DNA of 64,000 nucleotides from Podarcis raffonei (lineage: Eukaryota > Chordata > Lepidosauria > Squamata > Lacertidae), in contig NC_070616.1 in assembly GCF_027172205.1 (NCBI RefSeq), positions 14,932,001 through 14,996,000 of the forward strand, in the 5' to 3' direction. This document shows, piece by piece, positions 1-33,961 of this stretch. A program made the position numbers and the translations under genes. Under the pieces are notes generated by a model that was given only the letters and a program-made list of their open reading frames with translations, did no database searches and was not told where the DNA came from. Numbering within the stretch: position 1 is the first letter of the stretch; each line of letters starts with the position of its first letter.

Positions 1-243
1 CAGTGCAGGCTGTGAAAATGGCTCATTTTGTGGCTTGCACTGCAACCTCTTGTAGCCGGCCAACAGAGTTATTTTGGACGGTCTTGAGGTTTACTGACTC
101 CCACTGTGAGGGAGGGACCTCTGGAGCTTCCAAGGACCTGCTGTGACCAGCTAGCTAGGCATTCCAGGGCTAAAGTAACTAATCTTTGGAGCGACCTTGA
201 GTCCTCAGTCATTGCTTCCAGCACATAGTGGAACGATGGAGCA
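1..243. other. RNF43 intron 2, nothing recognised
   Basis: I see no exon, repeat or RNA gene that I can support in this left-edge stretch. Confidence 0.4.
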
Positions 244-400
244 GTGGAACTCTCTCCTGCAGGTGGCAGTGATGGCCGCACACTTGGATGGCTTTAAAAG
301 AGGACTGGACAAATTAATGGAGGCTATTGATGGCTAATAGCTCTAATGGCAGCAATGCTCCTGAATACCAGTTGCTGGAAGTCACAAGAGATTGGATTAG
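244..400 (+). repeat. CR1-clade LINE 3' fragment
   Basis: Carries the family string tggaactctctcctgcaggt through ggcagcaatgctcctgaata. The same family recurs at 2091, 9565, 13165, 14195, 28740, 35890, 47000 and 57765. The longest copies preserve a CR1-type ORF2 C-terminal reading (klWNSLPqe). Confidence 0.7.
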
Positions 401-409
401 TGCAATCCA

Positions 410-1150
410 CTCTATGTGAGGCCTTCCTTGCACGATCTGGAAGCTGCAGTTAGTGCAGAATGCTGCAGCGCAATTGCTGAAGAGACCGAGATCCTATCAG
501 CATATAGCACCTCCACTCAGAGATCTGCCCTGGGTGCCTATTTGCTAGTGGGTCAAGTTCAAGGTTTTACTCTTGGTATGTAAAGTGCATAACAACATGG
601 GACCATTTTGCCTGTGAGATCGTCTTACCCCATATACACCCAGTCGACCACTTCAATCTGTGGAACTGGCACTGCTGCAGGTGCCACATAATACCCGTTC
701 TGCCTTTGTAAGAAATCCATCTTTTAGTGTGGCAGCACTTACAGTGGCGTAGCGTGGGTTGTCAGCACCCGGGGCAAGGCAAGTAATTTGCGCCCCCTAA
801 CCCGCCCGGGTTGCGCCCGGCCCCCCCTGCACCCCCCACGCTACGCCACTGAGCACTTATACTTTGGAACTCCCTGCCTCTTGATATCAGGCAGGTGCCT
901 TCATTGTACTCATTTTGGTGCCTGCTAAAAACCACTTTTGTTAGGGCAAGCCTACCCAGATGTTTAGAAAGTCGATGCAAGTTTTAATCTGCTTTTAGTC
1001 TATAATTATTTTAACTTTTTGCAAGTCTTAATTTGTTATTAATTATTCCCATTGATAATTTTATTGTTTTACCTTTTTTGTAAACCACAGTGAGGGCTTT
1101 TTTTCCAATCAAGTGAAGTATATATTTTACGAAACAAATAAAACAAGTCT
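410..1150 (+). repeat. L2/CR1-clade LINE 3' end, interrupted by a MITE
   Basis: Reads like an ORF2 C-terminus (tttggaactccctgcctctt, WNSLPL-type) followed by an A/T-rich 3' tail. The part around 720-1140 closely matches the copy at 49655-50065. A hAT-like MITE at 742-851 splits it. Confidence 0.7.
742..851. mobile_element. hAT-like MITE, 110 bp
   Basis: 17-bp perfect terminal inverted repeats (CAGTGGCGTAGCGTGGG at 742-758, complement at 835-851) and an 8-bp target duplication AGCACTTA (734-741 and 852-859). The C-A-G start and 8-bp duplication fit hAT. Too short to code. Confidence 0.88.
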
Positions 1151-1240
1151 ACTGTTGCCCTCCAGATGTTGTTGTACTACAACTCCCATCACCCCATATC
1201 ATTCACCATGCTAGCTGCTGGAGCTTCTGGGAGTTGGATT
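1147..1240. repeat. Palindromic ACAACTCCCATCA repeat
   Basis: An imperfect palindrome: ctacaactcccatcacc on one arm and tctgggagttgga on the other. The same family recurs at about 16140, 18530, 27415, 29865, 31010, 31795, 33000, 45120, 50190, 54280, 55930 and 62817. Probably a foldback MITE; class not settled. Confidence 0.6.
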
Positions 1241-1440
1241 TCAGTCATGCCAAGAAAGCGCTGATATATAAACAAAGCTATGGTAGACATTTTGACAAAG
1301 CTCTAGGTCAAGCCTGTTACACTGTATACTTAGTTGCCTTTGAAGTGTTGCTGAATACCTTGCGGCTTCACTTAATACTGCGATGCAGTTTTCTCTGCCG
1401 CATCTCCATGGTGATTCCCCCTTCCTTTCTCTCTCCGCAG

Positions 1441-19223
<17,783 letters not shown>

Positions 19224-21905
19224 CACGAGGTGAACTTATTTGCTGTGTCAGGCAGCTGCAGAGAATTCAAAAAACGGCGCAGAAACTCAGCGAAGAGAAT
19301 GGACTTTCTGAGTTGCCTTTCCTGTCCGCGGTGTGGTTGTCAGTCATAAGAAGCTCCTTGTCCACGCAGCCCCTGCTTCACCCACCGTTAATATCATGGT
19401 TATGCAGCTTGCTCCCTGCCTGCCTAACCTGTATGCAACATTTGACAAACATAAGCTGCCAAGGTCACTTGCCTGTTTTCAAAAAAGCTGCCATCTTTCT
19501 GGGGTAGGAGGAGACTTGGTCCTTTTGTTCCTGGTGTCAGGAGGAGCCAAATCCTTCTGAAGTTCAAGGGCGGAGAAAAAAACAAGGTGGTCCCCCCCTT
19601 CACTCTGCAGCTCTTTGCAAGTTTGGTAATCTGTGTACTGCTGAATACCAAAATGAAAACCCCAGCTAAATACACACCCCACACAAATCAGGCATGATGC
19701 AGTGCAGTTTTGAGGTCATGCAGAGAGATCAGCCCATTCTGGTCCCTCTTTCTGCCATCCTGTGTGGGATGGGGCACCCAATGAGGTTTTGGTTCAAAGC
19801 AAACGTAATTTGTAAGGATCAAGCACATAATTCCCTCTCACCAACCTGGCTAAGCTCCTGCTCCTGTCCACTTGGGAATGTTCTTCATCTTTTCAGTTTT
19901 GCACCAAATCAGATGCATGGGAGAAACTCACACAAGCTGCCCTGCCAACACTCTGGAAAGTGCAATGGTGGCACAGGAGAATTTCAAACCTGCATTACAC
20001 TTTTGAGTTACGTGGGACTCTCATCAGCCTCATTGTGGCTGAGCCAGTCTCTGCTCAGAGCTTATTTGAGTTGCAAATATCAGCTGCACTAACTGAGTGT
20101 TAGCTTTAGGGAGGCTGGATCCATATACCGCTCAAAGCTTGAGCCAGGGATACCTGGACGCTTCCTAGCTGACTTTGCAGATGCCCCAAGATTTCAGTTC
20201 TTCACAGGGTAGTCCCACACCAAAGATTTCAATCCTGTTAATTTTGCCTTCCTACCAAAATATTATGCAAGCTCCCTCTTATACTATTGTCCAGAGGGAG
20301 GAGCTTTTATTTCTTGATGTCCAAGCACACATTGGTGAAAAATCCAATCCACTGCAGAGTATTTACTATATTCTGTTTTAACTGAGGAAGATAAGGAGTT
20401 GAACTTGGTAGTTAGAGCAAAAGTTTGCATGTTTATGTTTTTTACATGAGGACTTACTGCAGCTACGAGGGAATACAAACTGGTATTTAGCAAGCAGTAA
20501 CACATCCCCATGCAAACAGCTGCTTGGCTGGAAGACTTTCATCTCGACACAACCTGCTTACTCAGTGGCACAAAAATGCTGTGGTATTTTACCAGTTCAT
20601 AAATGATTGTCTGTGTTCACGCAGAATGTTTGGGAATGTGGACAACATTGTTATAAATAATCTCATGTGTGGCAAAAAGAGGCACAGCCATGGGTTTTTC
20701 GTCACTGAGAAATGAAACCTGAAGGGTAATATATCTGTGGTCACACCTCAGGGCATGTCCACACCACAGAGTTAAACCAGTTTAACAGTTACTGACACTG
20801 TGGACTGTGATTATGCAATTTTGCTCGCTGGATTCTCTGGATTCTTCATTCCTGAGATGCGTTTAAAAGCATCATCTCGTGGAATAAAGGCTTGAGTTGC
20901 TTTTGGCAGAGGGCATCTGAATTTCTTGGCTAGGAGACAAGAAGAGGGTGGCCTGATCAACATTTCAAAAACAAAGGAGACCCTAGAGCAACAGGGCATG
21001 TGGTCTATGGATCAATCACTGCCTTCATAGTGAAGTTATTTGAAAACCATTGCCAACCTGGTGCCCTCGTGTGGCTGATGGGAGCCATGGTCCAGAACAT
21101 CTATGGAGGGTGCCAGGCTGGGCAAAGCCTGTTCTACGGGGTGGCTTCCATTTTTGCCATGCTAGGAGTACCTGTTGAATGGAGCACAATTTATCTCACG
21201 TGTAAGAGGGAAGTTAAAATGAGTACATCTTTCCTTTCTGTTCTGTTAGGGTTGCTCTGATACTGGAAAATATATTCAGAGCCAAAATGTGGCAATACAA
21301 AATGGCAGAGCTCCTTCTGATGTTTTGAAATCTCCTCTCGAAGGAGTTGCAAAGCATGGGAGTTATTTTGACTTCAGTTCTGTTTCAGTCAAAATCAACA
21401 CACACTGTTATTAAGGGGAAATAAAACTACAGGATACAGTCCAGGGCCGATAGCTCCAAAGTTAAAGTTATTACAAATGGGCAACCAGCGAAGGGGTTAG
21501 ATGTTGGCACCCTTCCCCCAAGATGCCTTCAGCTCCTGGCAGTCTGCTCCTTCCTCCTGGAAACCTCAGACCCTTTGAAATGTGAACGAGGAATTTATTT
21601 TTGTACTTTTTAATTACATTTCCTGAGTCTACATTGCAGGCACTTGGGTACTTTTGTAAACCAAAAAAGGAAGAAATAATGTTTATGTACATAAGTATGC
21701 AAAACGATATATTTATGTTTAAGAGATAGAGATTGTTTGAATATGGGGATATGCTCAAACCTATTTATTTTGCTAATATATTTATCCACATGTGAAGCTC
21801 TTCATGTGGCTGTTATTTTTTTCCTGTATAAAGTCACTGGGTGCCTATGTTCAAGAAGATGCCTTTTCCTCATTCCTCAGAAATAAATTATTTTTAATCT
21901 CTGTA
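19224..21905 (+). other. RNF43: RNF43 3' UTR
   Basis: About 2.7 kb from the stop codon to just past the first good poly(A) signal. I see no LINE, SINE or MITE in it, in contrast to the introns, which suggests constraint or exonic status. The right limit is inferred. Confidence 0.65.
21882..21887 (+). terminator. RNF43: RNF43 poly(A) signal
   Basis: AATAAA in an A/T-rich context, followed about 15-30 bases later by a GT-rich stretch (tgtacgttgg). It is the first convincing signal after the repeat-free 3' UTR. Confidence 0.65.
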
Positions 21906-22416
21906 CGTTGGCTTCTAATATGCATGAGGTAAAGGGCTAAAAATGGATCAGGGATTGGTTTGGTCTTGTGTGAAGAGGGTGGGGGGACAAAAAGAAATCC
22001 TTCTGAGGATTCCTGTGTTAGCAGCACCCTGAAACAGCCCCACCTCTGCTAAATATCCTGTTCTGCTGGGGATTTGGGGCCCGGAGGGCAAGTGGTCAGA
22101 GATAACAGAGCCTCTTTCAAGGTGAAGCTGTCCATCAGGACCTTGGCCAGCTCCCAGTGGGCCCTCCGAGCTGGGAAGAGTTGTAGGGACCCCAAGGATG
22201 ATGGAAGAAGCACCGTGCTGTGTAGAAGTGGGTGCTGAGGGTTCCTCCTCAAGTGGGGCATCATCTAAATCAGAGTCCACCTCAGGCCAACAATGGGGAT
22301 GCTGGGAGGCAGAAGACACGACTCTATAAACAGCACACAGCTAAATCTCCTGGTGCACAGGGTTGCACAGTGGTGCTCCCGGCCACCTCCGTTTGTATCA
22401 TTGGGCCATAAAGGTA
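21906..22416. other. Intergenic, nothing recognised
   Basis: Between the RNF43 3' end and the GC-rich insertion. An open frame on the minus strand (about 123 codons) has no recognised homology and atypical composition, so I do not call a gene. Confidence 0.4.
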
Positions 22417-23205
22417 TGGTTACCAGGTGTCCCCATTTCCAGGGGACAGTCCCCAGATTTACAAAATCTATCCCCAGACAAAATCTGTCTCCGGAACGTC
22501 CCCGGATTTCATTTAATGTCCCTGGATTTATATTTTAAGTGGCGCAGATTTATTAGTAGGGAATGAATGTTGCGTGATTGGTTAAACGGCACAAGACACA
22601 TCATGTGGGGACTTCCGGCGAGGCAAAATGGCGGGTGCCACTGCAGCGAGCAGCTCCTGCAGCCAGCCAGAGCCAACTGCGCTACCAGGCTGGCTCCGGG
22701 CTGCTGAGACTGCTGCTGCTGCTGCCAAGGGGGAACTGGGGATGCCTGGCGTGTCAACTGGGGGAACCGCTGACACCCCCCCTCGTGATCCAAATCGAGC
22801 CGGGAGCGAGAGCGCCCAGCCACCTGGCTGACTGCCCAGCGGCGCTCCGGGGCCAGTAAAAACCCTGATGCAGGCAGAAGGAAGACAGGAGAAGGAGAAG
22901 GAATAGGAAGAGGAAGGAGAAAAAAGAGGGGAGCCCTGACCTTGCTGCGCCACTGCCACCTCTGAGAAGGAGAGGTAGGAGCGCACAGGGAGGGCAAGGA
23001 CACGTGGCCGAACCCAGGCCCAGCCCAAGCCTACTCCATGGTAGCTAGCGCTCCAAGAGAACAGGTTAGGGCCCAGAGGAAGGCCGCGCGACAGAGAAGA
23101 CCACAGAAGAGAAGATATTACTTCTTTTCTTTTTAATATTTTTTTCTCTCTTAAAAAAAAAAAGCATCCCCGGATTCTTTGAAAAAAATCTGGTAACCTT
23201 ACATA
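22417..23205. repeat. Composite insertion with GC-rich core
   Basis: Ends carry short inverted repeats (ggttaccag at 22417, ctggtaacc near 23197) and repeated 'cccc-gga-ttt' phrases. The core 22600-23110 is CpG-rich with acttccggcgaggcaaaatg gcgg, a YY1-like motif seen at L1 5' UTRs and promoters, followed by a poly(A) run near 23153. Confidence 0.45.
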
Positions 23206-23217
23206 AAGGTGACATAA

Positions 23218-23430
23218 ACCTTACATATAGTAAGCTGCCTTATACTGAATCAGACCATTGGTCCATCTAGGATTAGGTCACTATTGTCTGCACTGATTGA
23301 CAGCAGCTCTTCAGGGTCTCAGATGGAGATCTCTCCCAACCCTACCTGGAGGTGCCAGGGATTGAACTCGGGACCTTCTGCACACAAAGCAGATGCTCTG
23401 TCACTCAGCTACAGCCCTTCTCATTCAACT
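23218..23430 (-). repeat. tRNA-derived SINE (tagctcagtggcaga type)
   Basis: Antisense, with box B complement gggattgaactcgggacctt and box A complement gctctgtcactcagcta. Same family at 32335, 41850, 42050, 42243, 45796, 45965, 48838, 50970, 54330 and 56590. Confidence 0.72.
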
Positions 23431-23732
23431 GCATTGGTCAGATCTGGCCCTCTTCTAGCCTAGTGTTAAGGAACACCCCAAATTCTCCATCCAAAACGTT
23501 GCCTCTGCTGCCTCAGCTACTGGGCCGTCTTATTCTTCCAGTCTAGTCCATGTGTCTTTATTCAGGAGTAGGTTCCACTTGGTTCAGTTTAGTACTACAG
23601 CTAGGTATCCCCTATTTATCTTTCCAAGCACCAAAAAAGTGTGTGCATGGAATCCGTCTGCTTACTTGGAAGTAAGCACCACTGAACTGTGGTGCTTACT
23701 TTAGAGTAAGTGATATGTACAGGGGTTCTTTA

Positions 23733-23782
<50 letters not shown>
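23733..23782. repeat. (TG)n(GA)n microsatellite
   Basis: About 20 bases of TG followed by about 30 of GA. Confidence 0.97.
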
Positions 23783-23787
<5 letters not shown>

Positions 23788-24439
23788 TCAAACCATTTTC
23801 TGTTTTCTGAGATAAATGTTTTGTAGGGAAAGCTGTTTCAATTTTATCACAAAATATCAACGTACAAAGTAGGGGGCAATAACAAGTGAAAAACTTTTTT
23901 TAAAAAATAGCATTAAAATCCTTCTCAATCTTTTTTTCTACAATTTGCTTCAGAACATCTTTAATTAAGCTGGTCTGGAGTTCTTAATGCACATTTATAA
24001 TATGCATGCATATTATATATGCATAATGTACATATTTCTCATTTCTGAGTTATGCGGGGAAATGTTTTTTCATCTCAAAACGTTGTTTCTCAACATACAA
24101 AAAGTGGAAAAAAACCAACATGAAGTTATCCTTAATAATAAATAAATACAGCAATGGCGATGAGAGGGTTCTCCCACTCCCCCCACAAATTCACATCAGG
24201 ACTGAAGGGACAGCCTGAAAAGGCTACAGGACCATTTCTGGTGTTTTTTTTGTTTTGTTTTTAAACTGATTCCGAATAACCTAAAAAATAGAATTTTAAA
24301 ATAGGTTCCAGCGCTGTGCTTTCATTTTTAAGGCGATACAGTTTCTGTGAGGAAACTTCAGCGGAGGAAACACCGCTGAAATGTTTTTATTTTATTTGGG
24401 CGCGAATCTTCTGTCCCCACCCCCGCCTCCCTCTCACTT
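23783..24439. other. A/T-rich intergenic DNA upstream of SUPT4H1
   Basis: Nothing recognised before the CpG island. Confidence 0.4.
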
Positions 24440-24787
24440 CACAACCACAAAACGGTCGCTACACCCAAGAAGGCGCACGCGCGAGAGCCGCCGGCGAATT
24501 AAACGACTGCCGTGCGCCGTCGCCAAGGCAACAAGGGAGGAGCGATTTCGCCGAAGCCGGCCAGTTCGCGCGAGGACCTGCGCGCGTGCGCACAAAGAGA
24601 TTAGGCAGGCGCGAGCGTGTGCAGGACGGGAAAGCGATGGAACCATAGAGCTTCTGTTGGTTGGGCAGAGCGGCCGGAAGTCGTGTGTTGTCGCAGCAGA
24701 AGTGACGCGTTCCGTCACTCCACTTCTTTGTTTATTTCTTCCTTTCTAAAGCCGGACCTGTTCGCCGCTGGTCGGTTGGTCGCCGCC
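24440..24787 (+). promoter_or_regulatory. SUPT4H1: SUPT4H1 CpG-island promoter
   Basis: Dense CpG block directly before the start codon. Visible motifs: an NRF1-like palindrome TGCGCGCGTGCGCA at 24579-24592, an ETS site CCGGAAGT at 24674-24681, and a paired CRE-half arrangement TGACG...CGTCA at 24703-24717. There is no TATA box, as usual for a housekeeping gene. Two further ETS-type sites lie just inside intron 1 (about 24887-24907). Confidence 0.8.
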
Positions 24788-29423
<4,636 letters not shown>

Positions 29424-29705
29424 GGAGGAGGCGTTCCCACCCACCCCTCAATTGATGCCCACACAGGCCTCCATTTCAGAAGAGACTCCTGCTCAGAACT
29501 GGCCTAACGTTAAGAAACAAATATCTCTTTGTGGGTGTGGGGTCTTTGTCTGGGGATCAAGAGTGGACTGACTGCACCATGCTCCTCCCTGCTAGCTGAG
29601 CTAGAGAGGGGCCTTCCTGAGAGGCTGTAAGTAGGAGCGGCAGAAGTTTAAGTGTTGACGATTTCTGTAAATATTCCTAATAAATTTGGTTATGGTGTCA
29701 GAAAT
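29424..29705 (+). other. SUPT4H1: SUPT4H1 3' UTR
   Basis: About 280 bases from the stop codon to shortly after AATAAA at 29679-29684. A GT-rich downstream element (tttggttatggtgtc) follows the signal. Confidence 0.85.
29679..29684 (+). terminator. SUPT4H1: SUPT4H1 poly(A) signal
   Basis: Canonical AATAAA about 255 bases after the stop, followed by a GT-rich element. It is the only good signal nearby. Confidence 0.85.
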
Positions 29706-29864
29706 TCACATCCTGACGTTTGCTGTTTCCCTTGCCATCTGCAAAACATATAGAGCTGAAAGTGGGGGTGGCGGGGACTTCTGTTAAGCATGGACTTAGG
29801 CTGCAGGTTTTGTTCTGATATGGATGTGCTATTTTTGGGCCAGGGCTGTGTGGAAAGTGGCCGC

Positions 29865-29945
29865 CTAGATTGCTGGACTGCACTCCCATCAGCTGTAGGC
29901 AGGATGGCCCATGGTCCCAGAGAATGAGGTGTTGTCCAGCAGCAC
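29865..29945. repeat. Palindromic repeat
   Basis: gattgctggactgcactccc atcagc, the family's central phrase. Confidence 0.5.
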
Positions 29946-29984
29946 CAAGAGCCTCTACTTAGTTTAGGTGTGCTGGGGAGGGTG

Positions 29985-30374
29985 ACCAGTGATAATTGAG
30001 GGTCTGGAAACCAAGCCTTATGAGGCAGGGTTGAGGGAACTGTGTATGTTTAGCCTGGGGAAGAGGTGAGAGGATAGCCATCTTCAGTTATCTGAAAGGA
30101 TGTCACGTTACTGCTGTTCGGGAGTAGAGAACCCAAACCAGTGGGTTCATATGACAAGAAAGGAGATTCCGATGAAACATTAGGAAGAACTTTCTGATGG
30201 AGCTGCTTGGCAGAAGAACAGGACCACCTCAGAAGGTGGCGGAATCTGCTTCATTAGAAGTTTTTAAACAGAGATCGGATGTTAAAGATTCTTTAGCTGT
30301 GATTCCTGCATTGTAGGGGCTGGACTAGATGACCCCTGGGGGTCCCTTCCAACTCGAACAATTCTATGATTCCA
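29985..30374 (+). repeat. CR1 LINE: ORF2 C-terminus and 3' end
   Basis: gatgaaacattaggaagaac tttctgatgg... ggggctggactagatgaccc and the terminal caattctatgattcc. A well-preserved 5'-truncated copy. Confidence 0.8.
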
Positions 30375-30645
30375 AGGTTTTAGTCTTGTTTTAAATGTAT
30401 TTGCTGTTTTTGTGTTTTTAGTTATTTAGTGTGCAAATCGCCGTAAGACAGTTACTTATAGAAGGTGATAAATCAATTGGTGGTGATGATAATGATTTAG
30501 GAATCTTGAACATGGCAAGAGACATTGGGAAATGAGCATAAATTGGAATAGTTTGGGTAGAAATGGATGCATGACCAGCACTGTATTTCCAAAGATGGCC
30601 ACTAGGAGGCAGTGCAGGACTGTTCCTGGGAGCAACTGTCTGTAG

Positions 30646-30830
30646 CAGGGGTCAGCAAACTTTTTCAGCAGGGGGCCGGTCCACTGTCCCTCAGACCTTG
30701 TGGGGGGCCGGACTATATTTTTTGGGGGGAAATGAACAAATTCCTATGCCCCACAAATAACCCAGAGATGCATTTTAAATAAAAGGACACATTCTACTCA
30801 TGTAAAAACACGCTAATTCCCGGATTGTCT
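30646..30830. mobile_element. hAT-like MITE, truncated copy
   Basis: caggggtcagcaaacttttt and the interior shared with 8204-8451; the right end is lost. Confidence 0.7.
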
Positions 30831-31009
30831 ACCTATGGACTGCCTACCTATGGCCTGTAGCCTTCCAACCATAAACCCATTTTATATCTTTATCACCCAC
30901 AGTGACCCTTAGCTCTTGAATTCTTCTGGTTTTTGAAGAAGTGATTATATTCATTACATCACACAACTTCTAGCCATATCTGTGGAACAGAAGTGGGGAG
31001 TATTGCAGC

Positions 31010-31115
31010 CCTAAAGCAGTTACCAGACACTAATTTCCATCAGCCCCTTCAGCCAGCATGATCAGGAATGATGGGAGTTGTAGTCCAGCAACATCTAGAG
31101 GGCCCCAGATGTTCC
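31010..31115. repeat. Palindromic repeat
   Basis: gaatgatgggagttgtagtc cagcaacatc. Confidence 0.6.
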
Positions 31116-31234
31116 CCACACCTGCCATAGAACTTCTCTTTGACACAGTATTTCATAACTTTTTTCCCTTTCCCTTTGTAGCCACTTGGGGCAGGTACTC
31201 AGCTGTGAGTGAGACTTGACCAAGGCCACAGAGT

Positions 31235-31705
31235 TTCATTTATTTCTAAAAATATTTATATACAGTACTGGTATGCCATGAAAAATATATATCAAAGTGG
31301 TTTACAACATTAAAATCCAATAAACCGTACAATAAACCCTTAAAAAAGAGTTGAAAATGCACATCAGTTAATTATTGCGGAAAGGTATATTCTTAATTGC
31401 CTGCTTATGCCTGAAGGAAAGAGAAGTTTTCATCAAGTGTTTAAAAAGTTGGCACAAGAAGGCACCTGCTGAATCTTTGTTTGCAGTGTGTTTCACAGGA
31501 CTGGACCAATGACACCAAAGGCTCAGTTCCTTGTCAAATGAGCCTCACCAACTCAGGAAATAGGCAATGATGCTCCTGCAGATAATCTGAATGATCAGGC
31601 TCTGGTGTATGAGGGGTTCAGGCCATCTGTGAGGTATTGAGGAATACAAGTCTGTGAGGAGGTGGGACTTGGACCTTGAACCCTGGCTCTTACAATCATG
31701 CACCC
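31235..31705. repeat. LINE fragment (CR1/L2 group)
   Basis: Starts ttatttctaaaaatatttat atacagtac and continues caaagtggtttacaacatta aaatccaata, as in other copies at 15200 and 58935. Confidence 0.5.
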
Positions 31706-31794
31706 TTTTCCCCACTGGTGTCCTCAAATTGGTCCTCCTGAGCTCTGGAGCCTTTCCTTGCCCCTATTCTCTCTCAGTCCAAGCACTTAATCTA

Positions 31795-31895
31795 CCCTGG
31801 TGATTCAGCGATGTTGCTGAACCCCAGCTTCCATCACGCCTGGCCATTGGTCATAGTGACTGAGGCTGATGGGAGTTGGAGTCCAGCAGCATTGC
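31795..31895. repeat. Palindromic repeat
   Basis: gatgggagttggagtccagc agcattgccc. Confidence 0.55.
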
Positions 31896-31947
31896 CCATT
31901 TCTGCTTAAAAAGAGAAGAGGGGAAAAGGAATTGAGAAATGGATATA

Positions 31948-32185
31948 CAGTGGTACCTTGGTTCTCAAACTTAATCCATTCCGGGCGTCCATTCGACTCC
32001 CGAAACAGTTTGAAAACCAAGGTGCGGCCCGATAGGCTGCAGGAGCTTCTTGCACTCAATCGAAAGCCACGTTGGACGTTTGGCTTCCAAAAAACATTCA
32101 TAAACCAGAACACTCACTTCCGGGAGGCTTGCAGTGTTTGGGAGCCAATTTGGAGACAAGCCATTCGAGTACCAAGGTACCGCTG
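31948..32185. mobile_element. Tigger-like MITE
   Basis: Ends cagtggtaccttgg / ccaaggtaccgctg, TA on the left flank (31946-31947). Confidence 0.8.
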
Positions 32186-32334
32186 TGCTCCCTGGAGCAT
32201 CCTCTGGACTGGTGACAGATCAGAAAGATCCACACTGCGTTGCAGCTATGGGGGAAGAGGTGCATGGATCAAGGAACTCCACCCACTTAGCATCATGTTG
32301 GTGGCAATATCTGTCCATGCACCAAGGCACTCTC

Positions 32335-32480
32335 TGGTTAGGCACTGGTCCATCTAACTCAGTTTTGTCCACACTGACTGGCAGCAGCTCTCGGGATTCA
32401 GGCAAGAGCCTCCAGCTCAGGTGTGCTGAAACCCAGGACAGAGGAATAGGGGTCCTTCCACATTTGGGTTCCTGGAAATT
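32335..32480 (-). repeat. tRNA-derived SINE, partial
   Basis: ctggtccatctaactcagtt ttgtcc and gactggcagcagctctc. Confidence 0.6.
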
Positions 32481-32649
32481 CATTCCAAACATTATCCTGG
32501 TTCTCATGAAGTGCAAATGAGGTGATTAAAAGAAATTATTGTCCTGGACTGGTCTGCTTCATGGCACAGAGCATGTCTTGACTGCTCCCTCATGCAAAAT
32601 GAATCCTAGTATATGTGAACTCCAGGCTGGCTAGAAGGGTATTTTGAAA

Positions 32650-32885
32650 GCTAGTGTGGTGTAATGGTTAGAGCATTGGACTAGGACCTGAAAGACCAGG
32701 GATTAAAATCTCCACTCAGCTATGAAGCTCGCTGGGTGACCTTAGGCCTGTCACTATCTCTCAGCCTACCCTACCTCACAGGGTTGTGGGGACTAAGTGA
32801 GGAGTGGGGGGGGGGGGAGAGAACCAGGGCCAGCACTTTGAGCTCCTTGGAGGAAAAGGTGAGATAGAAATTGAATAAATAAAAT
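32650..32885 (+). repeat. MIR-like CORE-SINE, sense
   Basis: gtggtgtaatggttagagca ttggac, then gctgggtgaccttaggcctg and cctacctcacagggttgtgg; ends in aataaataaa. Close to the MIR layout of tRNA head, core and LINE2-like tail. Confidence 0.75.
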
Positions 32886-33035
32886 ATTTGGTGTGGAATT
32901 GTTCCCAGCCACTGTATGTAGTGCTGGGAATCCACTAAATTTAAGAAGACAGTGACCTAACTGCAGGGCCCAGGTGGGGAGGGGGGATCTGTGGTTCCCG
33001 CTAAGTGTTGCTGGACTACAACTCCCATCATTGCT

Positions 33036-33961
33036 ATTTTATTTTGTTTTGTTTTTTTTAAAGATATTTATTAAAGTTTCCAATTTTTTATATAAACAAA
33101 AAACAAACAAAGAGATTAAAAACAAACATATAGTTCATAAAACATACTTTTCAGTAACATATTTCTCTGACCTCCTCATACCTCCCCTTCTTGTATTCCA
33201 TTTCAGATTATTTGTCCAGCAAATCCTTAACTTAAAGCATTACAGCTTATAATATCACCTTATTTTCTATCCAAACCCTTTTTTTCATCCATGTTCCTTT
33301 ATATCATTACAGCTAGAAACCACTCAATTTCAATCCAACATCATTCAGCATTCCTTAATTTTACAATATTTCTGTAAATAGTCTTTAAATTTTTTCCAAT
33401 CTTCTTCTGCCGACTCTTCTCCCTGGTCACGGATTCTGCTCGTCATTTCTGCCAATCCCATACAGTCAATCAGTTTCATCTGCCATTCTTCCAGAGTGGG
33501 TAGATGCTATTTTATTTTATTTTGGAAATAAATTTTTATTTGATTTTCAGGAATATAAACATACAACAAAACCAATTCCAAATCCAAATATCGAGATTAC
33601 TCTGAATCCCCTGACTTCCCCCCATCTCTTCCATGGGTCCTATTGATCCTATTTTCCACTGCATATCAATACTTCTCCAATTTTTTTTATCTTTCTAAAT
33701 TATCTGTACATTCTGTTACATTACAAGTGTGTTTGAAATCCTGCCAATGTTTTAACCTGCTTACAATGGTCTTGTATATAAATTATAAACTTCTCTCCTT
33801 TTTTGAAGTTCTTGTCTTCTTGGTTCCTGAGCTTCCCAGTTAATTTTGCCATTTCCGCACAGTCCATTAACTTGGTTTGCCATTCTTCCCTGGTTGGGGT
33901 TGTCTCTTCCTTCCATCTCTGAGCTAGTAGCGTCTGTGCGGCTGTTGTCGCGTACATGTTT
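33036..33961 (-). mobile_element. Two L1 3' fragments in tandem, antisense
   Basis: Bracketed by the 9-bp duplication ATCATTGCT (33027-33035, 33962-33970). Each part starts on the + strand with a T-rich tail (33036, about 33512). The second encodes YATTAAQTLLAQRWKEETTP on the minus strand. The pair interrupts a palindromic repeat (33000-33035, 33971-34045). Confidence 0.75.

Noticed and set aside
21948-22319. 123-codon minus-strand open frame between RNF43 and SUPT4H1
   Set aside because: No recognised homology, no promoter or splice support, and composition like neighbouring non-coding DNA.
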